DNA of 64,000 nt, taken from positions 3,347,001 to 3,411,000 of the forward strand of contig NZ_CP109067.1 in assembly GCF_035917335.1 (NCBI RefSeq), given 5' to 3'. Both the position numbers and the translations under genes were made by a program. Origin of the DNA: Micromonospora sp. NBC_01813. GTDB lineage: Bacteria; Actinomycetota; Actinomycetes; Mycobacteriales; Micromonosporaceae. A model generated the notes under the pieces. That model saw only the letters and a list, made by a program, of their open reading frames with translations. It made no database searches and was not told the origin of the DNA. Below, piece after piece: positions 34,801-40,539 of this stretch. How positions within the stretch are numbered: the stretch's first letter is position 1; every line of letters begins with the position of its first letter.

Positions 34801-35640
34801 GGCCGGGATCGTCGGCCCGTCCCCGACGGTACGCCCGGCGATCGGCGGCGTGACGACCTCACCGACCGAGGTCCGGATCGGGTTGAGGGTCATCGGCGAA
34901 TCCGTCACCGAGTTGAGCGTCGACGGCGACGGGCTCAGTGACGGCATCGGGGCCGGCGCGGGGCTGGGTGACGGCGTCGGGCTCGGCACGGGCCTCGGGG
35001 TGAGTGTGGGTGGGCTGTCCGGCAGGGTGAAGACGCCACCGATCCAGAAGCCGAGCCCGGCGGTCAGCGCCACGTCCCGGCCGTCGATCACCAGCGGGAC
35101 GTTCATGATCCGGGTCGCGATGACCTGCGCGGTCAGTTCAGAGGCGACCGAGGTGGTGGCGCCGATGGTGCCGCCCCGGACGAAGTTGACGATCGTCGGC
35201 AGGAACCGGATCTGGCTGACCAGGGTCTCGATCCGGGCCAGGATCCGGGCGGCGAAGGCGAGCAGTCTGCTCAGCAGGGCACCGACACCGAACAACGCCG
35301 CTTCGATGATCACCGCGAAGATCGCGATCAGCGCCATCACCACCTGGGCGCGGCGGGCTTCGGCCAACGCCCGGTCGATCTCGTCGGCGTAGTCGGAGAG
35401 CGCGTAGCCGATCTCCCAGGCGGAGACGCAGGCCTGGTTCATGGTCTGCCAGACCGACGGACCGCCACCGGCGTCGAAGAACAGCTGGCGGGCCGACGTC
35501 GACGCCGGCCCCTGCCAGGTATAGGTCATGCCGATGACGGTGTACGCCATCGCGAACGTCTCCCGGTACAGCGTGTCACCGGTGGTCATCCACTCCCGGG
35601 CAAGGGCCCGGATGGGTTCGGTGTCGAACTCAATGGCCAT
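19837..35640 (-). CDS. Giant 5,267-residue type VII-associated protein with several cysteine-hydrolase/deamidase-like domains
   Basis: ATG 35640 overlaps the EccC stop by 11 nt and has GGAG upstream. Residues 1-100 are a WXG100-like helical pair (TYTWQGPASTSARQ) with a YALSD (YxxxD) export motif. A hydrophobic helix set follows (about 99-200), then a Pro/Ser/Asp-rich repeat linker (205-600) and a helical region to about 1750. Three possible active centres are visible. The first is a papain-like centre at Cys1848 with His1914/His1916. The second is OTU-like, Cys4082 (TLAQC) and His4270 (GIGHYRAWLP). The third is protein-glutaminase-like, Cys4763 (EDGCVTDAL), His4814 (WYLHVAPL) and Asp4833 (VVLDLAV). 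Residues about 2300-3900 are long beta-rich modules. Overall it looks like a secreted effector; function is inferred. Confidence 0.9.
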   Translation of the reverse strand: MAIEFDTEPIRALAREWMTTGDTLYRETFAMAYTVIGMTYTWQGPASTSARQLFFDAGGGPSVWQTMNQACVSAWEIGYALSDYADEIDRALAEARRAQVVMALIAIFAVIIEAALFGVGALLSRLLAFAARILARIETLVSQIRFLPTIVNFVRGGTIGATTSVASELTAQVIATRIMNVPLVIDGRDVALTAGLGFWIGGVFTLPDSPPTLTPRPVPSPTPSPSPAPAPMPSLSPSPSTLNSVTDSPMTLNPIRTSVGEVVTPPIAGRTVGDGPTIPATVGRPEVNRPTNALQFDPGDRVIAPRPDSPTPHTATRDSSVSGDLIPPPTRAASPDVPQPAGRTSTPDSPTPRPVVETPSSAASRPSLDGSSPGSSARPLLDTPSSSVSRPLLDTPSSSAPRPLPGTPSFDSPGSSTRPLLDSPPSRVNIELPSSPRPSLELPSTVPVRAPSEPLGPANLGSSPAAGNLTAPAPSGLATSSSSSPPAMTPRTIGDTTLVTPARFGAEPAPSPAGVRTPDPTITRPDAYRTATDRTDADRTEADRTVTDRSDADLAVADRTDSLVGDQFQLLEQAKVPTTAPRTATGGDLLDLPNAPTREPMSDATLQARADQQLADRLAAVPTADRPSWIARLRSDDPDVIHQAQLDLETITVGQRAAAAAAETAALRDRLTALGEVKPDPLPDPRFGYRPTRADAVDLSEAQAGGWDQARNSAQRSGDIRRIDQVEQNIRDQGWEPVPTRTEAEVIQQLDRAPSVPESTFDAAWGAAAARDARAVGMPDADITAHLNRIRGEADFGEPAGLVAAFADFDAAVGRHAGMPEPDIASHRARIDELVADLRIGDALDQVRTFREAVGGHRDVRALEIRADQLRRADAMEVGMTDTRYQQLRDDIDRAVADGDQQRVRQAHDRLVAEIDTLRARRDDLAATRLDQEIGHLEQRIARLRELTDEQRAALARNERADGGDPIDPAVRERLDAAVPPRHVFPDVPPSDLPSVPRDTPGGATGSGAAERLLAERLQALRASQPDPPPPASGRAGGPEPAESVPAGGPDRTLPSSATGDLPELPNVPDLVARRTDRPDPAATGGHPRQDTPGDDVAMATRQRDPIPDPIPDPDLPTHPPRDVDWIAVSDRYLDIVRAAERSHAAGLDTAARPADAIPNRTPVDDQPVEVVTATPSPVGLTPEPIRQALAPELDQRLELAVLRTEFDLRASLNPVAVATVTSWAYSAGLLVTQQVWQGHEPQPDDARWAQWQAELDQLGEQLEERLLTAWQQQELETSAAQAYHRVLRTVADGPDITSLISAVDLQQIGLRFRGDYLAEYGGDFTTATDSFTEALRDLLEPPHTRLSDEERAAAWERTTAELRDQFDRRVQAAEAVEQQRPDLRESIVGELQRAARDAATRAQLTGSAELAPVTSAEQPPVTVGDPLPATPDAAVLDDYLAQANQAYDQVWAPVVAAGARHFDDAFQQAGRQWEATRTALLQGIREEQLSRAEFARYERQLGATVVAAAARGLTADEIELGVTALRTDVSAALRTQLAAPQPFLQRRSGQWQAAEQQLRDHIDDHFQQLTTVVRAHPDLTRSAVLDAWREAYRSTADDTGAQRAERATELLRRGQSQPQTRQQSAAATRDRTVTDADQNTAVPDAFAVPAQARLRAATADITAQITRLATDASADPAVRVQAGAAEMFAPVLAELLRGEVAAAQARAQRGDFADTAIRAALADLDAAVDAITGNVPRLLLHADALAAELRAARTDFAGLVADRSVAPSVAARLRAEYGQARLTGYEQLYGGQRVGLPRPVGVRALDELALHADDTGSLVRQAATAVAPSLLRALDSLRPWSQGLAECAPRILDVVGRLGTVPAQAVDDGAGDRTVDRIGRLLDGRFQDSWATTLDELRPGAVTVVWLDPANDHAHLVLVYRQVDDRLVIVETLVDGTPAYQLTPLSDPAGLGRIRLPLDAGGGLAQLVLDSSAASVTVGPVGQPAGLSGTGTVSGAGGLSADRHVRVDALVDPGGASPGMLRGFPWRPVVAPTIEMTPISSVRRWQDLAVLDEVDRAMHGDSVLAAAQRRAQLFAAVSDGRASPEQYIEVAGEIARYDMLIEHRESRLRDSLPEIARWILRQPGLTGAQHRVLRTAAEVALTIERPPGREEIGQAVQRARDDAAVEVAGGVPAQLPDRIRDAVAVGDVIAASLAVLWDRRAELLDRVAAVRRGPLRVQQQLVLPAAAGTAGSLADLVETVLRAAELQGVPIDQATVAALRARVDEPPPTTDESSEAADDTPPPADEDLVADLAGLSLRVIELSGAQAASLVGETRHGPASGTALTIARQAGIWRAVVRDVVPARTAQPDVPWHVDHGALGQSAVRAAWWPDPARTASSMLRQRLAPADVVPQQVRRVAQLAEFRAGLQQQLATILAAGRSVSAATAEAATGAEPAAGEQERLRYWDDLLQTGLTVEIAGSLVWIRMRPRELVPRAAVVSATSRFAVSFSATSVNGTTDHGSDRSLADAGLEVLTGLASAAISRLMAAVPKLSYRSSRGWSSSDTTKLISGRKLFGGGMSDFDGLLTAEISIDGHLVDSLLVPPGDGEFAIAFPTAYVDSPRRPAETPPDQAPGQGQQPDLSQAARQVVNAVDVSAAVRALHRSLRAVPGLPVSDAVAIATQITRDPLNERAVRNRSINLIGNGVTLDLVHRRTGLLSSFKVVPRVRLVPRRLQHLSESAALPTVRGREDRGLIGGAAESRSESTAHAVGVGLAARGIKLTKDPVAGNLAGSGKIEYERGASSSLDLTGGNHTVINTNGQQERYAVTFSVEVDFLGTTTRIDPVVAEDIPAELGVPVQDNAAFQQRLLGHGAVAVPQQWIDLQPDPAVQLSGNLTAADLDQLLGQPFPHARQLRGPHERDAIAEVPFLLAAGRGHGDAMLVTWAGVERVRPAVESILAEAERSQFRAARAEKFVDDWARVQQLLDTVFSQGALEGDPDRVWAGAYQQFEISGAIFDVVVTAHPRQIDTDTVAADSMTVNTRALRGRTVEGGRSSGWTVSGSVAGQAIIGSGDTRLVIGPEVSGSYGWTSDQSQTSGLSEYIRSEFRTQQTVQIETIITIAVQERSPQQPGFTAVRRLTGDRIIETVAIPPYYAAAQHSGQSLSYTSIVSRLNQASYAVLAPQLNGLAEHGVGGIRAFFGNVPELTALAARLWAAANYVRSDPMTWSAQLRKIGDGGELSGALSDLVSRRGWVVPLGRKDGVESVAVIRMVIYQPSETDTSEDGEVEKYSQSVFQMGASQETTRSVGASAGGGLQVDLIPSNDSEDGASARLLGTATGTGEMSAGTSASQQQGWINITRETTRGPHFTASVAFQIEVRSWDARQTDPPVRVQGPRYVAVREAVALLVDTRLATLLGLPRAPQAAPPTLTSMVMNADLARAFSHVEHIAAPDVLSAVEVRMRHLGLASDAVAREDLLHRQIAETFADDRLALNQFELFGTGMVRGFPVLGGIRTGLLIVTVRGRTTGTVSSAPRLSTDGTFRSEGMRETAAGSSRGIARGYTLTGRALGSDADGDAGGVTGTRDKDYEVTYGQGDTTTVKSIARLDTKSGDMTEFRENAQFAVEVDFVDLPRDLLALAVSSFTPLWNMLTDFVRQGAVGPIVRVTGRPATGTLRKIVPTVLTQPYASVRRARWKQLITAGQPWAPATTNRPRWLTTERIDELAARESFNAGLLSDDSVQLMTLPAAAVVAELSGMVLASRGAGPAAVAPAAVGTVPLLQRLMASESNLRQHLPELLGPAGFPVGVDPQLTVRIYVTAVHQLVDATDAPVGIRSKGRAYTQSTTAPKVSLATGESSASSLTVDGGNGMPKPDPTPSIWLNRLGGTGAPGIGEQQSTERGSALDTTDERNAEVTETFWIRGLDLTVVVTRPDGSGLARHVPAGATIASTRADSAVSSMTGTVQSPAPSTMVANRPGWTAQLAALTGILGSLTQQRTGAPPAVPPGRPETATITTVTPPATAALAETALAETATATPTPVLATPVLATPALAAATLIPEGSIAAALATTSNAATAAIASDAVTRPVPARTVELRYQVDAGSGTLAQCLIRSAIAAAPSAVAEVVPAERRADLAAIERDMAELRRQTAGQGLRQRPWNFPAHRMPQLEVVAGALQQAIVARIGLNDPADDGFFATIGQRGRTDGYEEPVAEVRTRLTRAVRTWDLRSDVGEEFIQLVGLVLDRRIMVATTSLLHGTTVTTAADPVNFGSIRAATESPVLLFFQPPGDRSAEHGIGHYRAWLPPADIGLAQAVPPPAGTTFAPVPTRTRAVAVGDGADLADIITNLDLPAGMLGAVTHAVAGRPSVAGMAVDDLDQWVEQTITQLEHHAGQDGVDGVVLAGCELGAMPLDPETASNRDTPADGAQNQATTPQLVSRPAVAQRLADRLGARDGVISPMVVASTAPVWVSSVSGRLFSGDTVQDTDGTLRPGEPVPLMVFRPGSQPEPYPGAATGWLTDADAADSGAWIRLMLRTAPRPLPATPAASLPAPAASAPALPDILDPLLYAAATVPVPRWARDTPRTPLDPRAVLARLNRSIDDLLASRPGAAGRLLGELSRVTADEDLRQRIDHDTGGLAHLEYRLPAGTELRALVRVLTGPMPALRPRHGGHAAIVERIHDLVGQPDRAAAELVQILTVLRRDPVGLAQVAAGYHERYGVLAFSEHLSGLVAQLPEPWAGYLRHLFDDGNLDLPAVSPAEAVRAYAMLIDEVRGVADGTGVSPAGATSPEDGCVTDALRSGTRLARWGIASRQVFLHGDDLSITSVAAAGATWQSPVEVLWYLHVAPLIIVEHLGRRYEVVLDLAVGLRGVADWVSRIAAPTQWPTRLTEAQASVFTSAYEEVGPDAQIMLAGPSATRNVLYTMPRGFALPMNRVLPHVEVLESIDDGKPVPIGVTRRDDELGRLLFRDIEASLRLNGVTALRDPALIDLIDRHPGRAIVLGPRPEAAVTRRDQQTDDDVSRHLAALLPRLGPAGLSQLAAILQRAIDRPDPRPPLLTSRDAAAAPVVVRPVDPPQSATSPVTTNELSGWLLWPAYRPDLLMVAQPGGADPHIGGVLPQLRLPGGASAVVVPARDGQPVVSGRPVPAQIFADVVGAALRNRYPTGTRDIYLVASGLATPPSSAQVPTSVAQLLAAAAGAQFRIWAVRGDLALSQSGAMWTGILGPDSFGFLRPRTTGRFEHVPPPGVAPAASRAPFPPAVSPADSGPWMPAAPRQRTRQPWQGVPAWTPGQGDTDRR
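33950..34520 (-). repeat. Low-complexity repeats inside the giant gene
   Basis: Near 33950-34065 the DNA repeats a unit coding DRTD/DRTEADRTV words. Near 34430-34520 it repeats units coding RPLLDTPSSS. Both lie in the disordered linker between the WXG-like head and the helical region. They are coding repeats. Confidence 0.75.
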
Positions 35641-38600
35641 CGGTGGTGTCTCCGTTGCCGGGTACGCCGGCGGCGGCGCTGCCGGCCAGGTCGTCTTCGA
35701 TCAACTCGTCTTCGAACGGGTCGTGCACCGCTTGGATGACCTGGGCAGACTGTCCACGGACGATCAGCGTGCCCCGGCCGGGTTCCCGGCGGGTGGCCCG
35801 CTGGTCGCCGAGCAGCGCACCTTCCCGGGGGTCGCCGGAGAGGATGAGTCCGCCGGCACCGTACTCCCGCAGTCGGGTCAGGATCGGGTCGGTCATCAGC
35901 GCCCGGGAGACCCCGGAGACCCGCCGGGCCAGGACGATCCGCAACCCGAGGTCGCTGGCCTGGCCGAGCAGCTCGGTCAGCGCGGTGAGCGGTCCCCGAC
36001 CGTTCGCCCCGGCCACCAGGTCGTAGTCGTCGACGACCACGCACAGCTCCGGCCCGCTCCACCAGGTGCGGGCCCGCCGCTGCGCGGTGGTCAGGTCCGC
36101 CGGCGGCTTGCGCTGCGCCAGCGTCTCGGCCAACTGCCCGAGGTAGGCAGCGGCGTGGTCGGAGTTCCCGGCGCGGGCACCGATGTACGGCTCGGGCACC
36201 GCGTCGGCCAGCCCGCCCCGGTAGTCGAGCAGCATGAACCGGATCTGTTCCGGGGTCCGGTGGGCGGCGACCTGCCGCATCCAGGCCCGCAGGAAGGACG
36301 TCTTGCCGGATCCGGAGTCGCCCAGCACCAGGAAGTACGGCTCGCTCGGCGCCAGCCGTACCGTCGCCGGGCCGAGGTCGTGCTCGCGCAGGCCGATCGG
36401 GATGCCGGCGGGTGGGCGGGGCAGCCGGGCGAGCTCGGTGTCGAGGTCGGCGACGGTGACCGACGCCGGCAGCGCCCGCAGTTCGGTGGCGGCCGGGCCG
36501 GACCAGCCGGCGGCGAGTTCGGCGACGGCGGCCTGCTGCGCGAGCGCGAGTCCCTCGACGCTGGCGATCCCGTCGAGGCGGGGTACGGCGGTCTGGAACA
36601 GGTTGCCGGGCGGGCTGATGCCGCGTCCGGCGACCCGGCTGACCAGGCCACGGGCGGCGGCCCGGGAGATCTCCGACTCACCGGGCTCGTTGAGTCGCAG
36701 TTCGAGTCGCCCGCCGATGTTGTCCCGCAGGTTGATCCGGATCTCCGCCCACCGGTTGGCGGTCATCAGCAGGTGCACGCCGACGCCGAGGCCCCGCGCG
36801 GAGATGTCCAGGATGGTGGCGTCGGCGGCGTCGACCGCACCGCGCAGCGCCACCCAGTTGTCGATGACCAGGACGTGGTCGGCGGCGTCGGTGCCCGGCG
36901 GCAGCTCGCCGGTGTCGCGGCGGCGGCGGAACTCGGCGATGCCGTCGATGCCGAGCTCGGCGAAGAGCCGTTCCCGGGCGACGAGCAGCTGGTGGGCGAC
37001 GGCGAGGGCGCGGCGGACCCGTTCCAGGTCGGTGCGCACGGCGACCCCGGTGACGTGCGGCGCGCCGGCCAGCGGCCCGAGGGTGCCGCCTCCGAAGTCG
37101 ATCGCGGTGAACTGCAGCTCGGCCGGGGTGTGCGAGAGCATCGCGGCGAGCATCGCGGTCCGCAGCAGGGTGCTCTTGCCGGTCTGTGGTGCCCCGACGA
37201 GGGCGATGTGCCCGCCGGCGTCGTCGATCCGCATCGCCATCACCCGTTGTTCCTGCCGGTCGGGCAGGTCGACCACGCCGATCGGGAACCGCAGCAGGCC
37301 CGGTGCCCAGCCGGGAGCGTGGTAGCCGCGCTGCGGGTGGTGAACGAGTTCACCGAAGAGTGAGTCGAGCTCGACGACCGCCGGCAACGGGGGCAGCCAC
37401 ACCTGGTGCACCGGCGGCCCGTACGGCACGATCCGGTCGACGATCACCTGCAGTTCGGTGACGGCACCGGGCGCGGCCACCGCAACGGGTTCCGGTTCGG
37501 GGTCGCGCTGCGCGGCCTCCGCCTCGGCGACGGCCCGCTTGGCGTCCTCGGGGGTACGTAGCCCGAACGGCACCGGCTCGACGGCGATGGCGCGCGGCGC
37601 CGGCGCGTCCGGGTCGTCGACCAGGTACGGGGCGGAGACGTGGGCGACCCGGAACCGTTCGTAGACCGCCTCGCCGACTTTGAAGTACGCCGATCCGGGG
37701 ATGGGCGGCAGGCGGTACGCATCCGGGGTGCCGATCACCGCCCGGCTCTCGGTGGCGCTGAAGGTACGCAGCGCGATCCGGTACGACAGGTGGGATTCCA
37801 GCCCGCGCAGTTTGCCTTCGTCGAGTCGCTGGCTGGCCAGCAGCAGGTGCATGCCGAGGCTGCGGCCGAGCCGACCGATCTGCACGAACAGGGCGATGAA
37901 GTCGGATCGTTGGGTGAGCAGCTCGCCGAACTCGTCGACGATGATCATCAGGTACGGCAGCGGATCCAGTGGCCGCCCGGCCGGGTCGGTGCCGCCGGCC
38001 GCCCGGCGCAGCTGGTATTCGCGGACGTTGTCCACGTTGCCGGCGTCGCGCAGCAGTTGCTGGCGGCGCTGCTGCTCGCCGATCAACGCCAGCCGGGTGC
38101 GTTCCACCATCGCCGTGTCGTCGGCGAGGTTGGTGATCAGGCCGGCGACGTGCGGTAGCCCGGTGACGCCGGCGAACGTCGCGCCGCCCTTGAAGTCGAC
38201 CAGCACCATGCCGAGGTGTTCCGGCGAGTGGGTCAGCGCCAGGCCGGTGACCAGCGTACGCAGCAGTTCGCTCTTGCCGGAGCCGGTGGCGCCGACCAGC
38301 AGGCCGTGCGGGCCGACGCCGCCCTGGGCGGATTCCTTCAGGTCGAGCACCAGGTCGGCGCCGTCGGCGGTGACGCCGATCGGCACCCGCAGCAGCGCCG
38401 GATCGTCGGCGGCCCGCCACATCGTCGGCGGATCCACCTGGGTCAGCTCGGGGCAGCCGAGCATCTCGGGCAGCGAGACGCTGCGGGTCAGCAGTTGCTC
38501 CCGGTCGCCGAAGACCCGCAGTGGGGTCAGCGCCCGAGCGGTCTGCTCGCAGAGCGTGATGTCAGGGGCGTCGGGCACCGCGTCGGTGACCGCGCTGACC

Positions 38601-39745
38601 AGGCCCGCTGTCCGGCTGCTCAGCACCAGTCCGCCGCTGGCCGGCAGCTGGGCTCGGGCGTCGACCCGGCCCGGTTCGTCGGCTTCCCGGGCGACCAGGC
38701 AGACCAGGTGCAGCCCGGATTCGGGGCCGGCTTCGGCGAGCATCGCCTCGACGAGCGGGTGCCGACCGAAGGGTGCCTGCGGGCCGTAGCCGTCGAGTAC
38801 CACCACGAGGTGTCTGTCGGCCGGCTGGCCGCGCCGGATGGCGAGGGCACCGGCGCGTTCGGCCCGGTCGGCCCGGATCGTGTCCAGTCTGGCTTCGAGC
38901 AGGTCGGAGATGCCGTCGAGGTGCAGGGAGACGAGTACGGCGGCACCGTCGCGGCAGTGTGGCAGCCACTTGGTCCAGGCCCAGGCGGATTCGTCGCCGG
39001 CGAGCACCGCGAGACGTACCTCTTCGGGGCCGTGCAGGACGGCGAGTTGGGTGAGCAGGCCGCGGACCACGGCCCGGGTCCGGTCGGTCGGGCCGAGGAC
39101 GCTGAGTACGCCGACCCGGGCCAGGTCCACCCAGGCGGGTTGGCCGGGCACGGTGGCGGCCTCGTTGGCCAGGCGTCGGGCGGCCCGCTGGGACCAGCGG
39201 TCGTAGTCGACGGTGGGGTCCTTGGCTTCGGCCAGTTGCAGCCGTAGCGCCGCGTCACCCCGTCCGGTGCCGATCCGAACCTGCAGGAAGTCGGGGTCGG
39301 TCGGGCGGCGTTCCCAGACTCGCCGGCGGCCGGTCGCGATCGACCAGAGCCGGGCCGGGTGGGGGTGGGCGAAGGCGACGGCGGCGCGTTGGGCCACGGC
39401 GGACTGCCGCGCCCGGGTCCGCAGCTCGACCAGGTGCCGCTGGTAGCGGCCGCGCTGTCTGGCTCGTTGCCGGCGGGCGTGGCGCTGGGTCTGGCCGCGC
39501 ACGATCAGGGTGACCCCGACCGAGACGACAATGAACCCGACGCCCAGCAGAATCATCCACAGCCGACCGAAGGTGACCAGGTACGCACCCATGGAGACGC
39601 TGCTCAGCAGCGGCAGCAGTAGGTAGAGCCAGGCCTGGGCGGAGGAGTCCTGGGCCTGTTGCGGTGGCGCGGGAATCTGGACCTTCTCCGGGGTCACCTC
39701 CGGCGGCCAGGTGCGGGCCGGCCGGTGGAACGACACGGCGGTCAC
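35630..39745 (-). CDS. eccC: EccC-type FtsK/SpoIIIE ATPase of type VII secretion
   Basis: 1,371 residues from a GTG at 39745 that overlaps the WXG gene stop (GTGA). The longer frame upstream overlaps that gene and is rejected. Two membrane helices lie near residues 40-90 (LYLLLPLLSSVSMGAYLV, then WMILLGVGFIVVSVGVTLIV). Three complete FtsK-type ATPase domains follow: GATGSGKSE (Lys491) with VDFKGG, GAPQTGKST (Lys857) with IDFGGG, and GDSGSGKTS (Lys1148) with LDYRGG. EccC is the motor that recognises the C-terminal signals of WXG100 substrates. It is not split into EccCa/EccCb. The giant effector gene follows with an overlap. Confidence 0.95.
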   Translation of the reverse strand: MTAVSFHRPARTWPPEVTPEKVQIPAPPQQAQDSSAQAWLYLLLPLLSSVSMGAYLVTFGRLWMILLGVGFIVVSVGVTLIVRGQTQRHARRQRARQRGRYQRHLVELRTRARQSAVAQRAAVAFAHPHPARLWSIATGRRRVWERRPTDPDFLQVRIGTGRGDAALRLQLAEAKDPTVDYDRWSQRAARRLANEAATVPGQPAWVDLARVGVLSVLGPTDRTRAVVRGLLTQLAVLHGPEEVRLAVLAGDESAWAWTKWLPHCRDGAAVLVSLHLDGISDLLEARLDTIRADRAERAGALAIRRGQPADRHLVVVLDGYGPQAPFGRHPLVEAMLAEAGPESGLHLVCLVAREADEPGRVDARAQLPASGGLVLSSRTAGLVSAVTDAVPDAPDITLCEQTARALTPLRVFGDREQLLTRSVSLPEMLGCPELTQVDPPTMWRAADDPALLRVPIGVTADGADLVLDLKESAQGGVGPHGLLVGATGSGKSELLRTLVTGLALTHSPEHLGMVLVDFKGGATFAGVTGLPHVAGLITNLADDTAMVERTRLALIGEQQRRQQLLRDAGNVDNVREYQLRRAAGGTDPAGRPLDPLPYLMIIVDEFGELLTQRSDFIALFVQIGRLGRSLGMHLLLASQRLDEGKLRGLESHLSYRIALRTFSATESRAVIGTPDAYRLPPIPGSAYFKVGEAVYERFRVAHVSAPYLVDDPDAPAPRAIAVEPVPFGLRTPEDAKRAVAEAEAAQRDPEPEPVAVAAPGAVTELQVIVDRIVPYGPPVHQVWLPPLPAVVELDSLFGELVHHPQRGYHAPGWAPGLLRFPIGVVDLPDRQEQRVMAMRIDDAGGHIALVGAPQTGKSTLLRTAMLAAMLSHTPAELQFTAIDFGGGTLGPLAGAPHVTGVAVRTDLERVRRALAVAHQLLVARERLFAELGIDGIAEFRRRRDTGELPPGTDAADHVLVIDNWVALRGAVDAADATILDISARGLGVGVHLLMTANRWAEIRINLRDNIGGRLELRLNEPGESEISRAAARGLVSRVAGRGISPPGNLFQTAVPRLDGIASVEGLALAQQAAVAELAAGWSGPAATELRALPASVTVADLDTELARLPRPPAGIPIGLREHDLGPATVRLAPSEPYFLVLGDSGSGKTSFLRAWMRQVAAHRTPEQIRFMLLDYRGGLADAVPEPYIGARAGNSDHAAAYLGQLAETLAQRKPPADLTTAQRRARTWWSGPELCVVVDDYDLVAGANGRGPLTALTELLGQASDLGLRIVLARRVSGVSRALMTDPILTRLREYGAGGLILSGDPREGALLGDQRATRREPGRGTLIVRGQSAQVIQAVHDPFEDELIEDDLAGSAAAGVPGNGDTTDGH

Positions 39746-40197
39746 GACGAGAAGACCTGGTTGACCGCGGTGACGGCGTCGTCGGAAGTGCTGGTGGGGT
39801 TGCCGTCGCCGCTGGCGCTCAACCCGGCCAGGGCATCGTCGAAGATCTTCTTGAGTTCGTCCTCGGTGCCGCTCCAGCCCCGGGTGATGGCCCGCAGCCC
39901 GGAGACCATGACGTTGAGTACGCCGTCGCTGGCGTTGAGTTCGTCGTCGCCGTGCGCTGCCTCGGTGCCGAACAGCGCGGTGGCGACGGCGATCCACCGG
40001 TTGCTGAACGCCTCGACCTGCTCGGCGGTGGTTCCGGCCCAGCCGAGCCGCAGTCCGCCGATCGCGTTGCTGATGTTACGCAGTCCGTCGCCGACGTTTC
40101 CGCTCTCGGTTTCCAGGGTGGTCGCCGCCGCCTCGACCGCACCCAGGTCGATGGCGACCGTGCCCTGCAGTTCGTCGTAGTCGATCTCAGGAGGCAT
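39742..40197 (-). CDS. WXG100-class type VII substrate (long form)
   Basis: 151 residues. The first helix ends in WAG (LRLGWAGTTAEQVEAF), the WXG turn, and a second helix follows. Residues 90-150 add a third helical segment and a Ser/Asp-rich tail, longer than the usual 100 residues. No clear YxxxD/E lies at the C terminus, so it may rely on its partner for export. It overlaps both the upstream WXG gene (11 nt) and eccC (4 nt). Confidence 0.85.
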   Translation of the reverse strand: MPPEIDYDELQGTVAIDLGAVEAAATTLETESGNVGDGLRNISNAIGGLRLGWAGTTAEQVEAFSNRWIAVATALFGTEAAHGDDELNASDGVLNVMVSGLRAITRGWSGTEDELKKIFDDALAGLSASGDGNPTSTSDDAVTAVNQVFSS

Positions 40198-40489
40198 TGT
40201 TCTGGTTCTCCAACTCGGCGGCGCGGTAGTTGCCCTCGGCGATGCGCATCCGCGAGATCATGTCGCCGAGCACACTCGACAACTCGGTGGAGACCCGGTC
40301 GAACCACGTCTTGAGCTCCATGAAGGAGTCGCTGGCCGGGCCGTCCCAGGCGGTGTCGATCGCGGTGAACTGGGCGCCGATCGTCGCCATCGCGGTGTCG
40401 ATCCGGGTCTTCTCCGCCGACACCGTGCCGATCGCCGCCTGCAGTTCGCCGAGCGCGACCCGGAATTCCGCGATTGTCATCTCCGGCAT
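40187..40489 (-). CDS. WXG100-class type VII substrate
   Basis: 100 residues from ATG 40489, chosen over an upstream start because GGAGG lies 7 nt before it. It shows two helices joined by the turn WDG (TAWDGPASDSFMELK). The C terminus NYRAAELENQ contains YRAAE, the YxxxE secretion signal. It is probably the heterodimer partner of the following WXG gene, as with EsxA/EsxB. Its promoter must lie between it and the divergent gene at 40540, only about 50 nt. Confidence 0.88.
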   Translation of the reverse strand: MPEMTIAEFRVALGELQAAIGTVSAEKTRIDTAMATIGAQFTAIDTAWDGPASDSFMELKTWFDRVSTELSSVLGDMISRMRIAEGNYRAAELENQNNAS

Positions 40490-40539
40490 CTGACAAACCT
40501 CCACGAAAGCACTATTGCCCTGATACATCCCGCTATGTA

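Noticed and set aside
19800-35600. Several plus-strand frames of 150-520 codons opposite the giant gene
   Set aside because: They mirror the high-GC codon pattern of the minus-strand gene, are Arg/Pro/Gly-rich, lack ribosome sites and have no domain-like sequence. The minus-strand frame has conserved motifs throughout.
39746-39997. N-terminal extension of EccC
   Set aside because: It is Arg/His-rich shadow sequence overlapping the WXG gene. The GTG at 39745 overlaps its stop in the usual way.
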